From the NCBI GenBank assembly GCA_001805205.1, contig MHER01000083.1, positions 1-5,805 of the forward strand: a stretch of 5,805 nt of DNA, read 5' to 3'. Source of the stretch: Nitrospirae bacterium RIFCSPLOW2_12_42_9. GTDB taxonomy: Bacteria; Nitrospirota; 9FT-COMBO-42-15; HDB-SIOI813. A program made the translations under genes and the position numbers. Below are positions 1 to 5,653 of this stretch, in pieces. How positions within the stretch are numbered: the first letter of the stretch is position 1; every line of letters starts with the position of its first letter. The notes under the pieces are model-generated. The model was not told the origin of the DNA, ran no database searches, and was given only the letters and a program-made list of their open reading frames with translations.

Positions 1-2
1 TT

Positions 3-356
3 GAAACGGATCGGATAAAAGACCTCTTGATTTCAAAGATAAGGAGCATTATCCCTGAAGAGTGTGGGGATGGCCGGGATGCCCTTCATGACCCCGAAGA
101 AAATAATACACACATGCATAGAGAGGCAAAGAAGCTTGCAAAGATTATAGTTTCAGATATTTCACTCTACAACAAAGATAAGATCGAGAAAGGGCTTACA
201 GAAGATACCTTTTTTGAGCTTTTGAGGAACGAGATTGAAAAAGGAAGGACATTTTACAATAGTAGAGTTTCTCCTGATGTCCTTACCAAAACGAATTACT
301 TTGATGAGGCACTTGAGGATTTTATCCATGGAAGGGTGGCTGACTCCCATCGGTGA
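3..356 (+). CDS. C-terminal part of an uncharacterised protein (5' end outside window)
   Basis: The reading frame is open from the first complete codon of the window (position 3) to TGA at 354-356, so this is the last 117 codons of a longer gene. A TTG at 27 could be a start but has no convincing ribosome binding site, and the frame continues upstream of it. The visible protein is charged and mostly helical. A stretch beginning AKKLAKIIVSDISLYN, followed by FFELLRNEIEKGR and YNSRV, then YFDEALEDFI, resembles a conserved tail that I recall at the C-terminus of various zinc-ribbon, regulator-like or otherwise uncharacterised proteins of Nitrospirota and Desulfobacterota. That likeness is from memory and not tested. 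There is no membrane segment or catalytic motif, and the N-terminal domain that would define function is missing. The repeat at 371 follows 14 bases after the stop codon. Confidence 0.7.
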   Translation, partial: ETDRIKDLLISKIRSIIPEECGDGRDALHDPEENNTHMHREAKKLAKIIVSDISLYNKDKIEKGLTEDTFFELLRNEIEKGRTFYNSRVSPDVLTKTNYFDEALEDFIHGRVADSHR

Positions 357-370
357 CCCCCTTCGGACAT

Positions 371-421
371 TGAAAATGCATATCGAGCGCAATCCCTGCA
401 GGTTGCTGCAGAGAACTTCAA
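371..421 (+). repeat. Dispersed 51-base hairpin repeat, copy 1
   Basis: This stretch matches 5654-5704 at 47 of 51 positions in the same orientation, with no gaps. It carries an inverted repeat, CTGCAG (396-401) and CTGCAG (406-411), around the loop GTTG. Two substitutions on the right side weaken the outer stem compared with copy 2. It fills most of the 68 bases between the plus-strand stop codon at 354-356 and the minus-strand stop codon at 425-427, so it lies 3' of two convergent genes. A T-rich run follows at 422-433, but eight bases separate it from the hairpin, so it is not a textbook terminator. A REP-like or small non-autonomous element is the likeliest class. A bidirectional transcription end is another possibility. 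Confidence 0.85.
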
Positions 422-424
422 TCT

Positions 425-751
425 TTATTTTTTGAATATAACAATTACCGCTGCGATAATCAGTAGAAAACCCACCAGGTAGTTCCACCTGAATTCTTCT
501 TTAAGATATAAGACTGAAAAGACAGAGAATACAATGAGGGTGATAACCTCCTGAATTGTCTTTAACTGTGCAGCAGTAAACTGATAATGTCCGATACGGT
601 TGGCAGGTACCTGAAAACAATACTCTGCAAATGCTATGAACCAGCTAATAATGATTACCTTCCATAAGGGTGAGTCTTTATATTTCAGATGACCATACCA
701 GGCGATTGTCATAAATATATTTGATATTGTCAGTAGTATTACTGTTCTCAT
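425..751 (-). CDS. DUF486 / DMT-superfamily small membrane protein
   Basis: The product is a 108-residue integral membrane protein of the DUF486 (DMT_6-like) family, which is usually about this length. Four hydrophobic helices can be seen, at about residues 3-20, 30-47, 65-83 and 88-106. Family-typical sequence includes FAEYCFQVPANRIG at about 41-54 and QLKTIQEVITL at about 62-72, between helices 2 and 3. The family belongs to the drug/metabolite transporter superfamily of inner-membrane proteins. No substrate is established to my knowledge, so transport is inferred from fold similarity only. The ATG at 751-749 gives the expected N-terminus, but its ribosome binding site is weak: only GGA at 775-773, which is far away. 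The gene is transcribed away from the DUF3842 gene, probably from the promoter at 813-785, and its stop codon lies 3 bases from the repeat. Confidence 0.9.
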   Translation of the reverse strand: MRTVILLTISNIFMTIAWYGHLKYKDSPLWKVIIISWFIAFAEYCFQVPANRIGHYQFTAAQLKTIQEVITLIVFSVFSVLYLKEEFRWNYLVGFLLIIAAVIVIFKK

Positions 752-760
752 TTTTCATGA

Positions 761-789
761 TTGCATTGATTTTCCAAAGTGTGTATTAT
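761..789 (+). promoter_or_regulatory. Possible promoter for the DUF3842-CooT unit
   Basis: TTGCAT (761-766, a weak -35 match) lies 17 bases before TATTAT (784-789, 5 of 6 bases of the -10 consensus). The -10 box shares bases with the minus-strand TATAAT at 790-785. Transcription from here would begin at about 796-798, on or next to the ATG at 798, leaving no leader. The weak -35 keeps confidence low, and the real promoter could lie further upstream inside the DUF486 gene. Confidence 0.3.
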
Positions 790-813
790 ATGCGAATATG
801 TCCAATATTACAA
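785..813 (-). promoter_or_regulatory. Predicted sigma70-type promoter for the DUF486 gene
   Basis: Read on the minus strand, TTGTAA (813-808, 4 of 6 consensus bases) is separated by 17 bases from a perfect TATAAT (790-785). Transcription would start near 778, giving a leader of about 27 bases before the ATG at 751. The -35 box lies inside the first codons of the divergent DUF3842 gene, so transcription of the two genes could interfere. This is inferred from motif and spacing only. Confidence 0.6.
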
Positions 814-1226
814 TAGTGGTCATAGATGGACAGGGTGGGGGGATAGGGGCACATATAATAGAGAAGTTACAGAAAAACCTTCCCGACGAATCCTTAGAAA
901 AGATAGATATTATTGCACTCGGTACGAATGCAATAGCCACGTCATTAATGATGAAGGCTGGGGCGAATAGGGCTGCAACCGGAGAGAATTCCATAGTCCG
1001 TGCGAGTGGCCTGGCAGATATCATAATAGGTTCCTGGGCAATAATAGTCCCTAACTCTATGCTCGGTGAGCTAACACCTCCAATGGCTGAAGCTATTGCA
1101 TCGAGTAATGCAAAAAAATTGCTGATTCCGTTGCCGCAACAGGGGATAGAACTCATTGGTCTTACCCCCGAACCTTTTCCACATATGATAGATAAATTGA
1201 TTGACAGGATTAAGAGAATAATTTAA
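798..1226 (+). CDS. DUF3842 family protein
   Basis: The product is a 142-residue soluble protein that I recognise as DUF3842. It begins with a strand and glycine-rich loop, VVIDGQGGGIG (residues 7-17), which resembles a nucleotide- or phosphate-binding turn. It continues with the conserved blocks LGTNAIATSLMMKAGA (41-56), ATGENSIV (60-67) and PNSMLGELTPPMAEAI (85-100), then a short hydrophobic strand LLIPL (108-112). Length is close to the family's usual size. The biochemical role is not known to me, and the Rossmann-like reading is inference. The ATG at 798 is the only plausible start: no ATG, GTG or TTG lies in frame in the preceding 60 bases or so. It has no recognisable ribosome binding site, which fits a leaderless message. 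The CooT-family gene follows 31 bases later and is probably co-transcribed. Confidence 0.9.
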   Translation: MSNITIVVIDGQGGGIGAHIIEKLQKNLPDESLEKIDIIALGTNAIATSLMMKAGANRAATGENSIVRASGLADIIIGSWAIIVPNSMLGELTPPMAEAIASSNAKKLLIPLPQQGIELIGLTPEPFPHMIDKLIDRIKRII

Positions 1227-1257
1227 TCTATTAAGTTAACAAAAGGGAGATTCAACC

Positions 1258-1455
1258 ATGTGTGAAGCGAGTGTATATTTATTAAAAGATGGTAGAGAGG
1301 AGTTTTTATTAGATAGCGTGGATATATTGGAACCCCAGGAAGGGGGAAAGATATATATGAGGAACCTTGCGGGAGAACAGAAGGTACTTACTGCCCGGAT
1401 TAAGGGGATCAGGCTTGTTGAACATAAGATCATCCTTGAAAAGACAGAGGGGTAG
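1258..1455 (+). CDS. CooT family nickel-binding protein
   Basis: The 65-residue product begins MCEASVYLLKDG and continues through a repeated beta-strand pattern (VDILEPQEGGKIYMRN, then ARIKGIRLVEHKIILE), which is typical of the small CooT family. In Rhodospirillum rubrum CooT, a dimer binds one nickel ion and the cysteine right after the initiator methionine is essential for binding. That cysteine is present here as Cys2. Family members are about 60-70 residues, so this copy is full length. Family annotation rests on the start motif and overall pattern, and nickel binding by this protein is inferred. The start is well supported by GGGAGA at 1245-1250, seven bases before the ATG. No carbon monoxide dehydrogenase, hydrogenase or other nickel enzyme is in the window, so the partner is unknown. 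The terminator at 1479-1516 ends the unit. Confidence 0.85.
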   Translation: MCEASVYLLKDGREEFLLDSVDILEPQEGGKIYMRNLAGEQKVLTARIKGIRLVEHKIILEKTEG

Positions 1456-1478
1456 GAGCGGGGATAGGATTAACCCGG

Positions 1479-1516
1479 GGCCATAGGAGGGAAAATCTTC
1501 TATGGCCGTTTTATTT
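1479..1516 (+). terminator. Rho-independent terminator after the CooT-family gene
   Basis: The arms GGCCATAGGAGG (1479-1490) and TCTTCTATGGCC (1496-1507) pair over 12 positions, two of them G-U, around the five-base loop GAAAA. A T-rich tract, TTTTATTT, follows at 1509-1516. This is a strong intrinsic terminator. It lies 23 bases after the CooT stop codon and separates that unit from the sugar-nucleotide genes. Confidence 0.88.
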
Positions 1517-1523
1517 ATAAACC

Positions 1524-1552
1524 TTAATAGGTCAGGCATCTTGCCTGATAAT
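1524..1552 (+). promoter_or_regulatory. Candidate promoter for the sugar-nucleotide operon
   Basis: TTAATA (1524-1529, 4 of 6) and GATAAT (1547-1552, 5 of 6) are separated by 17 bases, directly after the terminator and upstream of the aminotransferase gene. Transcription would begin near 1559, leaving a leader of about 17 bases that contains GGGG (1564-1567) as a modest ribosome binding site. A promoter is needed here because the preceding unit is terminated. The exact boxes are inferred. Confidence 0.45.
1532..1548. repeat. Perfect inverted repeat inside the candidate promoter
   Basis: TCAGGCA (1532-1538) and TGCCTGA (1542-1548) are perfect inverted copies around TCT. The palindrome fills the spacer between the proposed -35 and -10 boxes and touches the -10, which is where a repressor or a MerR-type activator would bind. 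A short hairpin with no regulatory role is the alternative. No T-tract follows, so it is not a second terminator. Confidence 0.5.
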
Positions 1553-1575
1553 ATAAACATTGTGGGGTTTTTCTC

Positions 1576-2679
1576 ATGAAAATAAATTTTATTGATCTGA
1601 AACGTCAGTATGTTAAGTATAAGGCAGAGATTGACCTGGGGATTGCAGAGGTGCTTGACAGCACCCAGTTCATCATGGGGGCTAAGGTAGATGAGCTTGA
1701 AAGGGTACTCTGTAATTATGTGGGTGTGCGGTATGGAATTGGTGTAAGTTCAGGGACCGATGCTATTCTACTGGCACTTATGGCCTACGGGATAAAGGGT
1801 GGAGATGAGGTGATATTACCACCGTTTACTTTTATTGCAACCGCAGAGGTCATATCACTGCTCGGGGCAAGACCCGTCTTTGTTGATATTGATGAGAAGA
1901 CCTACAACATAAACCCCTCAATGATAGAAGAAAAGATTACCAACCATACAAAAGGGATTATTCCTGTCAGTCTCTATGGTCAGGTTGCTGATATGGATAC
2001 CATAAACTCCATTGCAGAGAAACACGGACTGTTTGTGATTGAAGATGCCTGTCAGTCCTTTGGTGCGATGTATAAAGGTAAAAAATCCTGTGGCCTCCCG
2101 GATATTGGTGTTACATCTTTTTTCCCTTCCAAACCACTGGGGTGTTACGGGGATGGCGGGATGGTCTTTACAGATGATGAGGATATTGCAAAGAGGATTA
2201 AGAGTTTAAGGGTTCATGGCCAGGAGAAGCGTTATCAGCATAAATATATTGGCATAAATGGGAGGCTTGATACGATCCAGGCCGCAGTACTATTAGCTAA
2301 ATTCCATTACCTTGGAGAAGAGATAAAATTACGGGAGACAAAGGGCACCTATTTTACAGAGAGGCTTAAGGATGTGGTCACCACACCGTTCATAGAAAAG
2401 CACAATACAACTGTTTATGCACAGTATTCTATCAGGACAGGAAAGAGAGATGCCTTAAGTAAGTATCTGAATGACAACGGCGTACCAACAGCTATCCATT
2501 ATCCTGTGCCACTGCATCAACAGGAGGCATTTAGCTATCTTGGTTATAAGGAGGGGGATTTTCCAGTTAGTGAAATAGTATCAAAGGAGATATTATCGTT
2601 ACCCATGTCTCCATTTATTTTGCAGGACGAGCAGGATTATGTCATTGAGAAGGTAAGGGGCTTTTTTGCGAAGGGATAA
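1576..2679 (+). CDS. wbpE: DegT/DnrJ/EryC1/StrS sugar-nucleotide aminotransferase, WbpE-like
   Basis: This 367-residue enzyme is a pyridoxal-phosphate aminotransferase that transfers an amino group, usually from glutamate, to a keto sugar nucleotide in the cytoplasm. Visible landmarks are SSGTDAILLALMA (58-70, phosphate-binding region), PFTFIATAEVISLLGARPVFVD (83-104), Asp157 and Gln160 in IEDACQSFG, the cofactor lysine Lys186 in FFPSKPLGCYGDGG, and NGRLDTIQAA (228-237). The start NFIDLKRQY and the block from 125 to 195 are very like Pseudomonas WbpE, which makes UDP-2-acetamido-3-amino-2,3-dideoxy-glucuronate (EC 2.6.1.98) on the way to diacetamido-mannuronic acid. Substrate is inferred, because the partner dehydrogenase, acetyltransferase and epimerase genes are not in the window. 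Length is normal for the family. The ATG is preceded by GGGG at 1564-1567. The next gene starts 14 bases after the stop codon. Confidence 0.92.
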   Translation: MKINFIDLKRQYVKYKAEIDLGIAEVLDSTQFIMGAKVDELERVLCNYVGVRYGIGVSSGTDAILLALMAYGIKGGDEVILPPFTFIATAEVISLLGARPVFVDIDEKTYNINPSMIEEKITNHTKGIIPVSLYGQVADMDTINSIAEKHGLFVIEDACQSFGAMYKGKKSCGLPDIGVTSFFPSKPLGCYGDGGMVFTDDEDIAKRIKSLRVHGQEKRYQHKYIGINGRLDTIQAAVLLAKFHYLGEEIKLRETKGTYFTERLKDVVTTPFIEKHNTTVYAQYSIRTGKRDALSKYLNDNGVPTAIHYPVPLHQQEAFSYLGYKEGDFPVSEIVSKEILSLPMSPFILQDEQDYVIEKVRGFFAKG

Positions 2680-2693
2680 AGGATATTATTATA

Positions 2694-4109
2694 GTGGATG
2701 ATGTTTATGCAATAATTATGGCAGGTGGAAGTGGTACACGCTTCTGGCCATTGAGCAGGGAGTCGATGCCAAAACAACTCCTTAAGATTGACGGTGGCGA
2801 GACCCTTATAAGACAAACGATATTCCGTATCGGACCGCTTATTTCTTTGGAAAGAATATTTATTGTAACAAATAAAAACCATGCAGAGCAGATAAGATTC
2901 CAGGTACCGGAGCTCAAAAAGGATAATTTCATCATTGAGCCTGCTGCAAAGAATACAGCCCCGGCAATAGGATTGGCCGCAATCCATGTTAATCAATGCA
3001 ACCCGAATGCAGTCATGGCTGTCCTTTCCGCTGACCACATAATAAAACAGAAGGATAGATTCCTTGATGCCTTAAGACAGGGATTTACCGCAGCAAGATC
3101 AGGTTATCTTGTAACTATAGGAATTAAACCAACCAGACCTGAAACAGGGTATGGTTATATCGAGGCAGGTAGTGCTGTAAAAGGTATGGATTTTCAGATA
3201 TTTTCAGTGAAAAGATTTGTTGAAAAACCTGATTTAGATAAGGCAAAGATGTATCTGGAAGATGGCCATTATTACTGGAACAGCGGGATGTTTGTATGGA
3301 AGGCCGGTGTTATCCTGGAGGAATTAAGCAGGTATATGCCAGTACTCTTTGAAGGGCTTGGGAAGATACAGTCTTCTCTCAATAAGAAGGATGAAGGGTC
3401 TGCAGCACAGGAGGTCTTTTCAAAGATTGAGCCTGTTTCCATTGATTACGGCATTATGGAAAAGTCTGATAAGGTAGCAGTTATACCAGCGGACCTCGGC
3501 TGGAGTGATGTGGGCAGCTGGACAGCCCTTGATGAGATTGCAGGTAAAGACGAAGACGGGAATGTGATAGCAGGAAATGTCATTGATGTAAATAGCAAAA
3601 ATTCGGTTATATATGCCTCAAACAGACTTGTGGCTACTCTGGGGTTAAGTGATATGGTTGTGGTGGATACCGAGGATGCAACCCTGGTCTGCAGAAAAGA
3701 TAAGGCACAGGATGTTAAAAAGATAGTAGAGGAGTTAAAAAGACGGGGTGCTGAGGAGTATATCATACATCGGACTGTTGTAAGGCCGTGGGGGTCATAT
3801 ACATTACTTGAGAAAGGTGACAGATACAAGATAAAAAGGATTGTAATAAATCCAGGGGCTAAACTTTCATTCCAGATGCATTATCACAGGAGTGAACACT
3901 GGGTGGTTGTATCAGGTACTGCTAAGGTAAAGAGAGGAGACGAGGAGTTTTTTGTCAATCCTAATGAGAGCACATATATACCGATGGAGACAAGGCACAG
4001 GCTGGAGAATCCTGGCAAGATACCTCTTCAGGTGATCGAGGTGCAGAATGGTGAATACCTTGAAGAGGATGACATAGTACGATTTGATGACGTATACGGG
4101 AGGGAATAA
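2694..4109 (+). CDS. manC: Bifunctional mannose-1-phosphate guanylyltransferase / mannose-6-phosphate isomerase
   Basis: The 471-residue protein joins two enzymes of GDP-mannose synthesis. Residues 1 to about 350 form the nucleotidyltransferase, which makes GDP-mannose from mannose-1-phosphate and GTP. Its motifs are AGGSGTRFWPLSR (10-22) with PKQLL (26-30), RFVEKPD (174-180), WNSGMFVW (195-202) and DLGWSDVGSW (267-276). From about 358 a type II isomerase cupin follows, converting fructose-6-phosphate to mannose-6-phosphate. It carries RPWGSY (364-369), metal-ligand candidates in QMHYHRSEHW (394-403), and His435 in TRHRLENPG. Length matches ManC/AlgA/CpsB proteins. The start is a GTG at 2694: no upstream ATG is in frame, and the next in-frame Met (residue 9) lies within the AIIMAGG nucleotide-binding strand. 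AAAGGA at 2678-2683 overlaps the stop codon of the aminotransferase, which suggests translational coupling. The mutase gene follows 33 bases later. Confidence 0.96.
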   Translation: MDDVYAIIMAGGSGTRFWPLSRESMPKQLLKIDGGETLIRQTIFRIGPLISLERIFIVTNKNHAEQIRFQVPELKKDNFIIEPAAKNTAPAIGLAAIHVNQCNPNAVMAVLSADHIIKQKDRFLDALRQGFTAARSGYLVTIGIKPTRPETGYGYIEAGSAVKGMDFQIFSVKRFVEKPDLDKAKMYLEDGHYYWNSGMFVWKAGVILEELSRYMPVLFEGLGKIQSSLNKKDEGSAAQEVFSKIEPVSIDYGIMEKSDKVAVIPADLGWSDVGSWTALDEIAGKDEDGNVIAGNVIDVNSKNSVIYASNRLVATLGLSDMVVVDTEDATLVCRKDKAQDVKKIVEELKRRGAEEYIIHRTVVRPWGSYTLLEKGDRYKIKRIVINPGAKLSFQMHYHRSEHWVVVSGTAKVKRGDEEFFVNPNESTYIPMETRHRLENPGKIPLQVIEVQNGEYLEEDDIVRFDDVYGRE

Positions 4110-4142
4110 CTTTAGAGATTATTTTACGGGAGGATTGGATCA

Positions 4143-5645
4143 ATGAAGGTTTCACCAAAGATATTCAGGGAATATGACATAAGAGGTGTTGTTGGAGAGG
4201 ACCTTACTAAGGATGCTGCTAGGCTGATTGGCTGGGCCTTTGCAAAGTATTTGTTGGAACTTAACGAAGTGGAGGCATCAGGTGCGGGTAATCTTGCCAT
4301 TGCTGTGGGTCGTGATGTCAGGCTTCACTCATCGATGCTGGCAAACAGCCTGATTGATGGCATAACATCTACAGGTATTAAGGTTATAGATGTCGGTGTA
4401 TGTCCGACACCGCTTGTATATTTCTCACTCTATAATACTGATGTTGATGGCGGTGTTATGATTACCGGGAGTCACAATCCGCCCGAGTTTAATGGCTTTA
4501 AACTCTGCGCTGGTAAAGAGGCACTTCATGGCGAGTCAATCCAGGTGATCAGGGAGATCATTGAAAAAGAAGAGCCAGGCCCTGATGAGAAGAATAAGCT
4601 GAGGATGTTTGAAGATGTTGAATATGTAGAGATAATACCTTTCTATCTTGCATATCTAAAAGAACAGTTTGTTTTTCCGTACCAGCAGATACAACAACCA
4701 ATAAAAATAGTTGTAGATTCAGGGAATGGTACAGCAGGGGTTATAGCCCCGATTATACTTCGAGAGATGGGTTGCGAGGTTATAGAACTATATTCCAAAC
4801 CTGATGGTAATTTCCCCAATCACCACCCTGATCCGACAATCCCGAAGAACCTCGAAGACCTTATAAAGACTGTAAAAGAGAAAAATGCGGACCTTGGAGT
4901 TGCCTATGACGGAGATGCAGACAGGATTGGTATTGTGGATGAGAACGGAGAGATAATATGGGGTGACAGGCTTATGGTAATTTATGCAAGGGATATCCTG
5001 AAGGAATGGCCTGATGCAGCAGTGGTTTCTGAGGTAAAGGCTTCACAGGTCTTATATGATGAGATAGCAAAAGCAGGCGGGAACCCAATCATGTGGAAGG
5101 CAGGCCATTCTTTAATCAAGGCAAAGATGAGAGAGGTAGAGGCAGTCCTTGGAGGTGAGGTCAGCGGTCATATCTTTTTTGCAGACAGGTTCTACGGGTA
5201 TGATGATGCAATATATGCCACATGCAGGTTGATCGAGATATTGAAGAGGGAACGCGTTTCAGGCATACGGGAGACAGGTGAAAAAGGTCAGAAGGGAGAG
5301 GTGAGAAGGGGGGTAAGCTTTCTCCTTGAAGATGTACCTGCAACCTATACAACACCTGAGATTCGCGTCCCATGTCCTGATGAAATAAAATTTCAGGTGG
5401 TTGAAAAGATACAGGATATGTTTTCATCAGGCTCCGTAACAGCAAATCAAAAACAGCTTCCGGTCAGGGAGGTTATTACAGTTGACGGTGCACGCGTAGT
5501 TTTTGAGCATGGCTGGGGGCTCATCCGGCCTTCAAACACGCAGCCGGTTCTTGTATTGCGATTTGAGGCAGATAGTGAACAAAACCTCGCAGAGATAAGG
5601 ACGTATATGGAGGGCGTATTAAAAGAGGTTACAGGTAACGGATAA
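4143..5645 (+). CDS. manB: Phosphomannomutase / phosphoglucomutase
   Basis: This 500-residue enzyme of the alpha-D-phosphohexomutase family interconverts mannose-6-phosphate and mannose-1-phosphate, and often the glucose equivalents, in the cytoplasm. All four active-site elements are present: the phosphoserine loop TGSHNPPEFNG (108-118, Ser110 catalytic), the magnesium loop DGDADR (256-261), the sugar-binding loop GEVSGH (338-343), and the phosphate-binding loop RPSNTQP (462-468). The N-terminus FREYDIRGVVGEDLT is typical of AlgC/ManB. Usual length is about 450-465, so some 35-50 residues are extra. Part of this is a charged Gly/Glu/Lys-rich segment at about 369-390, between the third and fourth domains. 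A strong ribosome binding site, GGGAGGA (4128-4134), fixes the ATG at 4143. It connects the two ManC activities, so the pair covers fructose-6-phosphate to GDP-mannose. Whether mannose or glucose is preferred cannot be read from the sequence. Confidence 0.95.
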   Translation: MKVSPKIFREYDIRGVVGEDLTKDAARLIGWAFAKYLLELNEVEASGAGNLAIAVGRDVRLHSSMLANSLIDGITSTGIKVIDVGVCPTPLVYFSLYNTDVDGGVMITGSHNPPEFNGFKLCAGKEALHGESIQVIREIIEKEEPGPDEKNKLRMFEDVEYVEIIPFYLAYLKEQFVFPYQQIQQPIKIVVDSGNGTAGVIAPIILREMGCEVIELYSKPDGNFPNHHPDPTIPKNLEDLIKTVKEKNADLGVAYDGDADRIGIVDENGEIIWGDRLMVIYARDILKEWPDAAVVSEVKASQVLYDEIAKAGGNPIMWKAGHSLIKAKMREVEAVLGGEVSGHIFFADRFYGYDDAIYATCRLIEILKRERVSGIRETGEKGQKGEVRRGVSFLLEDVPATYTTPEIRVPCPDEIKFQVVEKIQDMFSSGSVTANQKQLPVREVITVDGARVVFEHGWGLIRPSNTQPVLVLRFEADSEQNLAEIRTYMEGVLKEVTGNG

Positions 5646-5653
5646 AGAAGATG

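Noticed and set aside
394..433. Repeat copy 1 hairpin plus downstream T-rich run as an intrinsic terminator
   Set aside because: The T-run starts eight bases after the stem and overlaps the 3' end of the opposite gene. The outer stem is also broken by substitutions, so it is kept only as a repeat.
162..488. Minus-strand open frame spanning the end of the first gene, the repeat and the DUF486 3' end
   Set aside because: It conflicts with two better supported genes and runs through a non-coding repeat. No family is recognised.
755..1156. 133-codon open frame on the minus strand opposite the DUF3842 gene
   Set aside because: It lies fully antisense to a recognisable conserved gene, and its translation has no family resemblance and a serine/isoleucine-rich shadow-like composition.
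2637..3038. Minus-strand open frame across the aminotransferase/manC junction
   Set aside because: It is antisense to the strongly conserved ManC N-terminus, has a cysteine-rich unlikely composition and has no recognisable domain.
3446..3829. Minus-strand open frame inside manC
   Set aside because: It is a serine/threonine/leucine-rich shadow of conserved guanylyltransferase and cupin sequence.
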